A stretch of DNA of 64,000 nt, taken from positions 1 through 64,000 of the forward strand of contig CACWFY010000003.1 of NCBI GenBank assembly GCA_902760345.1, given 5' to 3'. A model generated the notes under the pieces. That model searched no databases. It was given only the letters and a program-made list of their open reading frames with translations, and had not been told where the DNA came from. Positions 17,428-24,140 of this stretch are shown in pieces. The position numbers were made by a program, and so were the translations under genes. The stretch is from an uncultured Bacteroidales bacterium. GTDB lineage: Bacteria; Bacteroidota; Bacteroidia; Bacteroidales; Bacteroidaceae. Every line of letters begins with the position of its first letter. Position 1 is the first letter of the stretch.

Positions 17428-18092
17428 TTCTTCAGTTTCGCTTTTAGTTCTGCTCTCTTCTTTGCTTTAGCCAGCATCTCCTGGTAGCTCGCGAGGTCTT
17501 CCGGATCGTTCTCTGAGCCTTGGGCGATAGCCTTTTCAAACCAATAGGCTGCCTGACTGTAGTCCTGCTCCACTCCGTCGCCATAGAAATAGCGATAGGC
17601 CACCTGTGCCTGACAAGTCGGATTTCCTTTCTCTGCGGCCTGCTTGAAACAGGTGAATGACTTGACGGGGTCTGCTGCGACGACTTCGTTGCCCTCGTAG
17701 GCAAAGCCCATCATGTAGAGGCAGTGGGGGTCACCCTTTGTTGCTCCTATCTCGTACCAGTAGTAGGCGTCTTTCAAATTTTTAGCACGAAGAAAACTCA
17801 CGGCAGCCGTTCTGATGGCGTCGACATCACCCTGCTCAGCGCATTTCAGCACCTGGGCAAACTTTTCGTCCACACTACGATCAGCGGCCTTGGGCTGTTG
17901 CTGTTGAACAGGCTGTTGCTGAACAGGCTGTTGCTGAACGGGTTGTTGCTGCTGGACGGGCTGCTGTTGTGCAGGCTGCTGCACCTGTCCACTCTGCTGT
18001 ACATTACCTACTACGCGTTTCCTTCTGGTCTGTCCCATAACAGCTGTGGTGACCATCATCAGGGTTATCAGTAATAATAGTTTCGTTTTCAT
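17424..18092 (-). CDS. Exported Sel1-repeat protein with Gln/Pro-rich linker
   Basis: This 222-residue protein has a signal peptide (about 1-20, ending VMGQ), then a low-complexity QQPV-repeat linker (about residues 33-68) coded by a short DNA tandem repeat at 17890-17985. Sel1 repeats run from about residue 75 to the end (AYYWYEIGATKGDPHCLYMMGFAYEG, AQVAYRYFYGDGVEQDYSQAAYWF). It has no protease domain. Its N-terminal part resembles that of the Sel1-caspase three genes downstream. It overlaps the genes on both sides by 4 bp (ATGA), so translation of the operon is coupled here. A scaffold role for the caspase-like proteins is a guess from context. Confidence 0.85.
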   Translation of the reverse strand: MKTKLLLLITLMMVTTAVMGQTRRKRVVGNVQQSGQVQQPAQQQPVQQQQPVQQQPVQQQPVQQQQPKAADRSVDEKFAQVLKCAEQGDVDAIRTAAVSFLRAKNLKDAYYWYEIGATKGDPHCLYMMGFAYEGNEVVAADPVKSFTCFKQAAEKGNPTCQAQVAYRYFYGDGVEQDYSQAAYWFEKAIAQGSENDPEDLASYQEMLAKAKKRAELKAKLKK

Positions 18093-18586
18093 TGTTCGTC
18101 TTTTTTGTTTTCTTGATTGAGATTCTTAGTATGTATCCATAGGGCAATGCCCAGAATGAAGAGGATGGCAAACAAAATGAGCTTTTGCACTTTCTGGTTT
18201 GCCTCAAACGACATATAGAGCCATCCGACATCCAACAGGAAAATGACGGCTCCTCCGCACAGGCAGATGGCTCCAGCTTTTATCTTATTGATGAGCGGGG
18301 CACCCTCTTGGCCTTGGAAGACCTCGCGGAAGATGCCGCCCGTGACAATAGCAGCACTAACGGCACAGCCGGCCAGTATCAGATACCACCACATCTGCCG
18401 CTCCTCGCGCTCCTTTTGCTGTTGCTCGATGCGGGCCATCTGGTTCCTCACCTTCATAATCTGCGCCTTGCTGCTGTCTGACATATAGCTCATATAGATG
18501 GAGTCGAGGTTCGGGTCCTCCGATTGTGCTATTGACCCTAAGGGCCAAGTCAGCAGGAACAGGAATAGGAATAGTTGCTTCATCAT
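18089..18586 (-). CDS. Membrane protein of unknown function, first gene of caspase operon
   Basis: The 165-residue product starts at the MM pair (18586 or 18583), placed 29 bases after a good promoter box; the longer frame to 18658 reads through that promoter. It has a signal peptide (about 1-19, ending SIAQ), a short charged coiled-coil-like segment (about 45-68, KVRNQMARIEQQQKEREER), then hydrophobic segments near residues 70-90, 105-125 and 135-155, and a charged Lys/Glu tail. I do not recognise the family. The layout suggests an inner-membrane anchor with an extracytoplasmic coiled coil. Its position at the head of the operon suggests it works with the exported caspase-like proteins. Confidence 0.7.
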   Translation of the reverse strand: MMKQLFLFLFLLTWPLGSIAQSEDPNLDSIYMSYMSDSSKAQIMKVRNQMARIEQQQKEREERQMWWYLILAGCAVSAAIVTGGIFREVFQGQEGAPLINKIKAGAICLCGGAVIFLLDVGWLYMSFEANQKVQKLILFAILFILGIALWIHTKNLNQENKKDEQ

Positions 18587-18614
18587 GGGCTTGGGTAGTA
18601 TCAATATCTGTCGG

Positions 18615-18622
18615 CAAAGATA
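18615..18622 (-). promoter_or_regulatory. -7 promoter box of the caspase operon
   Basis: On the minus strand this reads TATCTTTG (TAnnTTTG), with a TTGG about 20 bases upstream as a -33 candidate. No other good box is visible inside the five-gene run, so this is probably the promoter for all five genes. Confidence 0.65.
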
Positions 18623-18685
18623 CAGTAAAAAGAAGTAAAAACCAAAAGAAAAGGGCAAAAATATAGTTATTCTAATTTTTTTGTG

Positions 18686-18693
18686 TAACTTTG
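18686..18693 (+). promoter_or_regulatory. -7 promoter box of folP-cdaA
   Basis: TAACTTTG matches TAnnTTTG and ends nine bases before the folP ATG at 18703, so the leader is only a few bases. It diverges from the caspase operon promoter. Confidence 0.65.
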
Positions 18694-18702
18694 CGGTCAG
18701 TT

Positions 18703-19548
18703 ATGGATTATACACTAAACTGCAACGGACAACTGTTCTCGCTGGACGAGCTGCAGGTGATGGGCATTCTGAATGCCACGCCTGACTCGTTTTATGCCGG
18801 TAGTCGAAAGCAGACAGAGGAGGAGATAATCGGCCGAGTACACCAGATACTCGATGAAGGTGGCAGTATCATTGACGTGGGAGCGTGCTCGACACGTCCC
18901 GATGCTGAGCCGGCCACTGAAAAGGAAGAGATGGAGCGCTTGCGCTTCGCCTTGCCCATCGTGCGACGTGAGGCCCCCGAGGCTGTTGTCAGCGTCGACA
19001 CTTTTCGCCCTGACGTCGCCCGCATGGTGGTCGAAGAGTTCGGTGCCGACATCATCAACGATGTAGCAGGCCCCGTCAACGTTCAACAGTCAACAGTCAA
19101 CGTTCAGCATGATATGTTCCGCATGGTCAGCCGCCTTCGTGTACCTTATATATATATGTCGCGTAAGGCGACGATGAAGGATGTCCTGCTCGACTGTGCC
19201 GAGGCTGTCGACACGCTGCGCTCGATGGGTCAGAAGGATATTGTACTGGATCCGGGCTTTGGCTTTGGTAAGACGGTTGAGCAGAACTACGATGTGATGC
19301 GTGACTTGGAGCGCATGCAAATGCTGCACTTGCCCATATTGGTGGGTATCTCGCGCAAGTCGATGATATACCGGTTACTTGACACCGATCCCACACAGGC
19401 GCTGAACGGCACAACAGTGCTGAACACCATCGCACTGATGAAGGGTGCCAACATCCTTCGTGTCCATGATGTCCGTGAGGCTGTGGAATGTGTGAAGATG
19501 GTCTGGAGACAGATGAGAGATAGTAAATTGTCAGATAGTAAATCATAA
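18703..19548 (+). CDS. folP: Dihydropteroate synthase
   Basis: DHPS (281 residues) condenses p-aminobenzoate with dihydropterin pyrophosphate in folate synthesis and is the sulfonamide target. Motifs seen: MGILNATPDSFYAGSR (pyrophosphate loop), DVGACSTRPDA, VSVDTFRPDVA, DIINDVAGP, LDPGFGFGKT and GISRKSMI. I start at the ATG 18703; an upstream TTG at 18691 lies in the promoter box. Just after NDVAGP the gene contains a 7-bp tandem repeat (19075-19109) adding residues such as VNVQQSTVNVQ where relatives have a shorter loop. cdaA follows after 4 bp. Confidence 0.94.
   Translation: MDYTLNCNGQLFSLDELQVMGILNATPDSFYAGSRKQTEEEIIGRVHQILDEGGSIIDVGACSTRPDAEPATEKEEMERLRFALPIVRREAPEAVVSVDTFRPDVARMVVEEFGADIINDVAGPVNVQQSTVNVQHDMFRMVSRLRVPYIYMSRKATMKDVLLDCAEAVDTLRSMGQKDIVLDPGFGFGKTVEQNYDVMRDLERMQMLHLPILVGISRKSMIYRLLDTDPTQALNGTTVLNTIALMKGANILRVHDVREAVECVKMVWRQMRDSKLSDSKS
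19075..19109 (+). repeat. 7-bp tandem repeat (5 units, GTCAACA/TTCAACA type) inside folP
   Basis: Five contiguous 7-bp units: GTCAACG, TTCAACA, GTCAACA, GTCAACG, TTCAGCA. The array is read through in frame and encodes the extra loop in DHPS. The same unit length is found in intergenic arrays of this window. Confidence 0.85.
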
Positions 19549-19552
19549 AGAG

Positions 19553-20329
19553 ATGTTTTTCGAATTCGGAATCAAGGATGTCGTCGACATCGTGCTGGTA
19601 GCTCTGATGCTGTTCTACATCTACAGGCTGATGAAGGAGTCGCGATCACTCAACGTGTTCATGGGAATCCTGATTTTTGTGGTCCTATGGCTGTTGGTGT
19701 CGCAGGTGCTGGAGATGAAGCTGTTGGGTAGCATCATGGACAAATTTGTCTCAGTGGGTGTGATAGCCTTGATTATCCTCTTTCAAGAGGATATCCGTAA
19801 GTTCCTTTATAACCTGGGTGCTCATCAGCGTACACAGGCATTGCGCCGCCTGTTCTCGATTGGTGACAAACAGCAAAACAGCGAACAGGTGAAACGTATG
19901 ATTATGCCTATCGTGATGTCGTGTATGTCGATGAGCAAGAAGAAGGTGGGTGCTCTCATTGTCATTCAGCGAGGCACACCGCTTGACGACATCGTTGCTA
20001 CTGGCGAACAGATTGATGCAGTCATCAGTCAGCAACTCATCGAGAATGTCTTCTTTAAGAATTCACCACTGCACGATGGAGCCATGATTGTGGCCAATCA
20101 GCGCATTCGTGCTGCAGGTTGTATTCTTCCTGTGTCGCATGATCTTGATATTCCCAAGGAATTGGGCCTTCGCCATCGTGCCGCACTAGGCATTACCCAC
20201 GAGAGCGACTGTATCGCTATTGTCGTCTCGGAAGAAACGGGCGGCATCAGTGTGGCTATTCGCAGTAACTTCCAGTTGCGTCTATCGGCCGAGAAGCTGG
20301 AAAGCATACTGACGCAGGAACTAGCGTAA
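19553..20329 (+). CDS. cdaA: Membrane diadenylate cyclase (c-di-AMP synthase)
   Basis: This 258-residue protein makes cyclic di-AMP from two ATP. Three membrane helices occupy about residues 8-80, followed by the DAC domain. The DAC motifs are intact: LHDGAMIV (DGA) near residue 175 and LGLRHRAALG (RHR) near 205. The order and spacing match CdaA/YbbP. folP-cdaA adjacency, with a 4-bp gap, is a common Bacteroidetes arrangement. c-di-AMP typically controls osmolyte and K+ transport and wall homeostasis. Confidence 0.95.
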   Translation: MFFEFGIKDVVDIVLVALMLFYIYRLMKESRSLNVFMGILIFVVLWLLVSQVLEMKLLGSIMDKFVSVGVIALIILFQEDIRKFLYNLGAHQRTQALRRLFSIGDKQQNSEQVKRMIMPIVMSCMSMSKKKVGALIVIQRGTPLDDIVATGEQIDAVISQQLIENVFFKNSPLHDGAMIVANQRIRAAGCILPVSHDLDIPKELGLRHRAALGITHESDCIAIVVSEETGGISVAIRSNFQLRLSAEKLESILTQELA

Positions 20330-20346
20330 ACGTAAACGCTAAAAAA

Positions 20347-20374
20347 TTCCTAATTCCTAATTCCTAATTCCTAA
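20347..20374. repeat. 7-bp tandem repeat, 4 units TTCCTAA
   Basis: Four perfect contiguous TTCCTAA units between cdaA and the pta promoter, ending ten bases before the pta -7 box, so the array occupies the -33 region. Confidence 0.9.
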
Positions 20375-20383
20375 TTTTTTTTG

Positions 20384-20391
20384 TACCTTTG
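20384..20391 (+). promoter_or_regulatory. -7 promoter box of pta-ackA
   Basis: TACCTTTG matches TAnnTTTG, 37 bases before the pta ATG. No TTG -33 element is seen; the position is filled by the TTCCTAA array and a T run. Confidence 0.65.
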
Positions 20392-20428
20392 CAAACAAGA
20401 AACGTTATCATATTAAAAACAAACAACT

Positions 20429-21439
20429 ATGGATTTATTAAGTCAAATCGTAGCGCGTGCTAAGAGTAACAAGCAGCGCATCGTGCTCCCAGAAGCAGAA
20501 GAGGAGCGTACCCTGTGTGCAGCCGACAAGGCTCTGGCTGACGACCTTGCAGACATCATTCTGATAGGTAACCCTGCCAAGGTAGAGGCTTTGGCCAAGG
20601 AGAAGGGCCTGACAAACATCGGTAAGGCTACCTTGATTGACCCTGAGAACTATGACAAGAGTGAGGAGCTGGCTGAGAAGCTGGCTGAGATTCGTAAGTC
20701 GAAGGGTATGACCATTGAGGAGGCTCGCAAACTCATTAAGAACCCTCTGTATCTGGGTTGTATGATTATTAAGACCGAAGGTGCCGATGGTCAGATCAGT
20801 GGTGCACTGTCTACTACTGGCGACACGCTGCGTCCTGCCCTGCAGATCATCAAATGCCAGCCTGGCATCACCTGCGTAAGTGGTGGCCTGCTGCTCATCT
20901 CGAAGCAGAAGCAGTATGGTGAGGATGGTGTCCTCGTCGTTGCTGATGTTGCCGTAACGCCTATGCCTGATGCCAACCAGCTCTCTCAGATTGCTGTCTG
21001 CACCGCACAGATGGCCAAGGCTGTAGCTGGTTTCAAGGAGCCCCGTGTGGCTATGTTGAGCTTCTCGACAAAGGGTTCTGCCAAGCACGAGGTTTGCGAC
21101 AAGGTGATTGAGGCTACCCGTCTGGCTAAGGAACTCGATCCGACGCTGAAGATTGATGGTGAGCTGCAGGCTGATGCTGCCCTCGTGCCCAGCGTTGGTG
21201 CCAAGAAGGCTCCCGGCTCTGATATTGCCGGTAAGGCCAATGTGCTGGTATTCCCCAACCTCGAAGTTGGTAACATCGGCTATAAGATGGTACAGCGCTT
21301 AGGTGATGCTATCGCCATCGGCCCTGTGCTCCAGGGTATCGCCCGTCCTGTCAACGATCTCTCTCGCGGTTGCTCAATAGACGATATCTACTATATGATT
21401 GCCATCACTGCTTGCCAGGCTATGGACGCAAAGAAGTAA
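20429..21439 (+). CDS. pta: Phosphate acetyltransferase
   Basis: Pta (336 residues) converts acetyl-CoA and phosphate to acetyl phosphate. It is the short form with only the catalytic domain: RIVLPEAEEERTL at the N-terminus, a central GALSTTGDTLRPALQII segment, and a C-terminal NVLVFPNLEVGNIGYKMVQRLG..IGPVLQGIARPVNDLSRGC typical of the PTA/PTB family. ackA follows 24 bp later, so the pair forms the acetate-producing, ATP-yielding pathway. Codon use looks like that of a highly expressed gene. Confidence 0.96.
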   Translation: MDLLSQIVARAKSNKQRIVLPEAEEERTLCAADKALADDLADIILIGNPAKVEALAKEKGLTNIGKATLIDPENYDKSEELAEKLAEIRKSKGMTIEEARKLIKNPLYLGCMIIKTEGADGQISGALSTTGDTLRPALQIIKCQPGITCVSGGLLLISKQKQYGEDGVLVVADVAVTPMPDANQLSQIAVCTAQMAKAVAGFKEPRVAMLSFSTKGSAKHEVCDKVIEATRLAKELDPTLKIDGELQADAALVPSVGAKKAPGSDIAGKANVLVFPNLEVGNIGYKMVQRLGDAIAIGPVLQGIARPVNDLSRGCSIDDIYYMIAITACQAMDAKK

Positions 21440-21440
21440 T

Positions 21441-21461
21441 TAAGAGTTAAGAATTAAGAAA
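21441..21461. repeat. 7-bp tandem repeat, 3 units TAAGARN between pta and ackA
   Basis: TAAGAGT, TAAGAAT and TAAGAAA fill nearly the whole gap between the pta stop and the ackA start. Confidence 0.75.
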
Positions 21462-21463
21462 AT

Positions 21464-22654
21464 ATGAAAATCCTTGTTCTAAATTGTGGCTCATCGTCTA
21501 TCAAGTACGCTTTGTACAATATGGATGATAAGAGTGTGATGACCAGTGGTGGTGCCGAGCGTGTGGGCTTGGACGGCGCTTTCGTAAAAGTGAAGCTGGC
21601 CAATGGTGAGAAGAAGCAGATTATGCACGACATCCCTGAGCATACAGAGGGTGTGAAGTTTATTTTCTCGCTGCTGACCGACCCCGAAATTGGTGTTATC
21701 AAGAGTCTCGACGAGATTGATGCCGTAGGTCATCGTATGGTGCATGGCGGCGAGAAGTTCAACAAGTCGGTGCTGCTGACTGACGAGGTGCTGAAAGCCT
21801 TCGAGGAGTGCTCTGATCTGGCTCCGTTGCATAACCCTGCCAACCTGAAGGGTGTGAACGCCGTGAAGGAGCTGATGCCCGGTCTGCCACAGGTAGGTGT
21901 GTTCGACACCGCTTTCCATCAGACCATGCCTGCTAAGGCTTATATGTACGCTATCCCTTACGAGCTTTATGAGCAGTATGGTGTACGTCGTTATGGTTTC
22001 CACGGCACTTCTCACCGTTACGTATCAGCCCGCGCACTCGAGTTCCTGGGCATGAAGGCCGAGGGTACTAAGATGATTACCTGCCATATCGGTAATGGTG
22101 GCTCTATCGCTGCTGTTCTGGATGGTAAGTGCATCGACACCTCTATGGGTCTTACTCCACTTGAGGGCCTCGTAATGGGTACTCGTTCTGGCGATATCGA
22201 CGGTGGTGCTGTCACGTTCATCGAGAAGAAGTTAAGTCTGGATGCCGATGGTATGAGCAACCTGCTTAATAAGAAGAGTGGTGTGGCTGGTATCACGGGC
22301 GGTTCGAGTGACATGCGCGACGTCGAGAATGCTGCCAAGGCTGGTGAGCCTCGTGCCGTACTGGCCCAGGACATGTACTTCTATCGTATCAAGAAGTATA
22401 TCGGTGCATACGCTGCCGCTATGGGTGGCGTCGATGTGATTGTCTTCACCGCTGGTGTTGGCGAGAATCAGATTGGCATGCGCTCTGAGGTCTGCAAGGG
22501 TCTGGAGTTCATGGGTGTGAAGTTTGACGATTCGAAGAACAATGTTCGTGGTGAGGAAGCAATCCTTTCTGCTGACGATTCGAAGGTCAAGGTGGTTGTC
22601 ATTCCTACTGACGAGGAGTTGATGATTGCTACAGACACCATGAATCTGTTATAA
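21464..22654 (+). CDS. ackA: Acetate kinase
   Basis: AckA (396 residues) makes acetate and ATP from acetyl phosphate. It belongs to the ASKHA fold: N-terminal LVLNCGSSSIKYALY, VGHRMVHGGEKF, DTAFHQTMP, YGFHGTSHRYV and CHIGNGGSIAAVLDGKCIDTSMGLTPLEGLVMGTRSGDIDGG region, and VFTAGVGEN near the C-terminus are all present. Length is normal. It is translated from the pta transcript. A weak A/T hairpin after the stop lacks a T run, so the transcript's end is not obvious. Confidence 0.97.
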   Translation: MKILVLNCGSSSIKYALYNMDDKSVMTSGGAERVGLDGAFVKVKLANGEKKQIMHDIPEHTEGVKFIFSLLTDPEIGVIKSLDEIDAVGHRMVHGGEKFNKSVLLTDEVLKAFEECSDLAPLHNPANLKGVNAVKELMPGLPQVGVFDTAFHQTMPAKAYMYAIPYELYEQYGVRRYGFHGTSHRYVSARALEFLGMKAEGTKMITCHIGNGGSIAAVLDGKCIDTSMGLTPLEGLVMGTRSGDIDGGAVTFIEKKLSLDADGMSNLLNKKSGVAGITGGSSDMRDVENAAKAGEPRAVLAQDMYFYRIKKYIGAYAAAMGGVDVIVFTAGVGENQIGMRSEVCKGLEFMGVKFDDSKNNVRGEEAILSADDSKVKVVVIPTDEELMIATDTMNLL

Positions 22655-22687
22655 TTGTTGATAAATTGAAAAAATATTGCTGAAATA

Positions 22688-22719
22688 TTTGGCAGTTTGA
22701 AAGGAAATAGTTACTTTTG
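22688..22719 (+). promoter_or_regulatory. Promoter of the trp operon
   Basis: TTTG (22688-22691) and TACTTTTG (22712-22719) form a -33/-7 pair with 20-base spacing. The -7 box lies 31 bases before the trp leader ATG. Confidence 0.75.
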
Positions 22720-22750
22720 CAGCCGAATAGTAACAAAAACAACAATAGAA

Positions 22751-22807
22751 ATGACTAGCATGCAGAACGTTTGGTGGTGGCGAAGCTCAAGATTCGAAAG
22801 ATCGTGA
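22751..22807 (+). CDS. trpL: trp operon leader peptide
   Basis: This is an 18-codon open frame encoding MTSMQNVWWWRSSRFERS then TGA. The three consecutive Trp codons (22772-22780) are the hallmark of a ribosome-mediated attenuator: stalling here under Trp shortage changes folding of the downstream RNA. It starts 31 bases after the promoter box and ends 43 bases before a strong terminator hairpin and 127 bases before trpB. It is too short for normal gene callers. Confidence 0.92.
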   Translation: MTSMQNVWWWRSSRFERS

Positions 22808-22839
22808 GAAGATAGCCGCGTACCTGTAGTTTCATGCTA
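22756..22839 (+). promoter_or_regulatory. trp leader RNA pairing (candidate pause or alternative structure)
   Basis: TAGCATG at 22756-22762, inside the leader peptide frame, is perfectly complementary to CATGCTA at 22833-22839, twelve bases before the terminator. A ribosome at the Trp codons would cover or release one arm. I could not find by eye a canonical antiterminator that pairs with the 5' arm of the terminator. Confidence 0.5.
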
Positions 22840-22850
22840 AGGAGATAAAG

Positions 22851-22889
22851 AGAGGCCTGTCGTTCTTGCGACGGGCCTCTTAAGTTTTT
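22851..22889 (+). terminator. trp attenuator terminator
   Basis: A 12-bp stem (22851-22862 with 22869-22880, one G-U pair) closes a six-base loop TTCTTG, followed by TAAGTTTTT. It lies between the Trp-codon leader peptide and trpB and would stop transcription when Trp is plentiful. Confidence 0.9.
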
Positions 22890-22934
22890 CAAAACATCAT
22901 ATAAAAGAATAGATACACAAAAACGACCGAATAT

Positions 22935-24140
22935 ATGAGCAATTATCAAGTTGACGAGAAAGGATTTTACGGAGAGTTCGGCGGTGCTTACGTGCCAGAG
23001 ATACTCTACAAGTGTGTACACGACCTGCAGGAAGCCTATCTGCCGATTATTGAGAGTGAAGAGTTCAAGCAGGAGTACCACGCGCTGCTGAAGGACTATG
23101 TGGGACGTCCGTCACCTCTCTATTATGCGAAAAGGATGAGCGAGCAGTACGGTTGTCAGCTGTATCTGAAGCGTGAGGACCTGAATCACACGGGTGCCCA
23201 TAAGATTAACAACACCATCGGACAAATCCTGTTGGCGAAGAAAATGGGTAAGACGCGTATCATTGCTGAGACAGGTGCCGGCCAGCATGGTGTGGCTACG
23301 GCGACGGTATGTGCGCTGATGAACATGAAGTGCGAGGTGTTTATGGGCGCTACCGACGTAGAGCGCCAGCATACCAACGTAGAACGTATGAAGATGCTGG
23401 GTGCCGAGGTGCATCCCGTTCGTACAGGCAACATGACGCTGAGCGATGCCTGCTCTGAGGCTATCCGCGACTGGTGCTGTCATCCTGCCGACACCTTCTA
23501 TATCGTTGGTTCGACGATGGGTCCGCATCCTTATCCTGACCTCGTGGCTCGTATGCAGAGTGTCATCTCTGAGGAGATTAAATGGCAATTGGAGGAGAAG
23601 ATAGGTCGTGACTATCCCGACTATCTCGTCGCCTGCATCGGAGGAGGTTCAAACGCTGCTGGCACCATCTATCACTACATGGATGACGAACGCGTGAAAA
23701 TCGTGCTGGCCGAGGCTGGCGGTCACGGCTGGGAGACAGACTATACCGCTGCCACCATCCATAAAGGTACGACGGGCATCCTTCATGGCGCCAAGATGTT
23801 GGTGATGCAGAACGAGGACGGGCAGATTCAGGAGGCGTTTACCATCTCGGCAGGTCTCGACTATCCAGGTGTTGGTCCTATGCATTGTAACATGGCGAAG
23901 AAGGGGCGCACGCAGGTGCTGAGCATCAACGACGATGAGGCTATCTATGGCGGTTATGAGTTGACGCGTATGGAGGGTATCATCCCTGCCATTGAAAGCG
24001 CCCACGCTATCGCAGCCCTGAAGAAACTGACGTTCAAGCCCTCAGATGTCGTCGTGCTGACGGTCAGCGGTCGTGGCGACAAGGATGTAGAGACTTATTT
24101 GAAGAACAAAGAAATGGCTAAGGAATATGGAAACTTTTAA
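22935..24140 (+). CDS. trpB: Tryptophan synthase beta chain
   Basis: TrpB (401 residues) condenses indole with serine using PLP. The PLP lysine is in HTGAHKINN, the phosphate-binding GGGSNA is near residue 235, and the N-terminal GEFGGAYVPE and LYLKREDLNHTG motifs are typical of the classical TrpB1 type. It is the first structural gene of the trp operon, after the attenuator, in the order B-E-G-D-C-F-A seen in Bacteroidetes. Its stop lies inside trpE (14-bp overlap). Confidence 0.97.
   Translation: MSNYQVDEKGFYGEFGGAYVPEILYKCVHDLQEAYLPIIESEEFKQEYHALLKDYVGRPSPLYYAKRMSEQYGCQLYLKREDLNHTGAHKINNTIGQILLAKKMGKTRIIAETGAGQHGVATATVCALMNMKCEVFMGATDVERQHTNVERMKMLGAEVHPVRTGNMTLSDACSEAIRDWCCHPADTFYIVGSTMGPHPYPDLVARMQSVISEEIKWQLEEKIGRDYPDYLVACIGGGSNAAGTIYHYMDDERVKIVLAEAGGHGWETDYTAATIHKGTTGILHGAKMLVMQNEDGQIQEAFTISAGLDYPGVGPMHCNMAKKGRTQVLSINDDEAIYGGYELTRMEGIIPAIESAHAIAALKKLTFKPSDVVVLTVSGRGDKDVETYLKNKEMAKEYGNF

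Noticed and set aside
22665..22690. A/T hairpin after ackA as a terminator
   Set aside because: The AAATATT/AATATTT stem is weak and is followed by GGCAG, not T.
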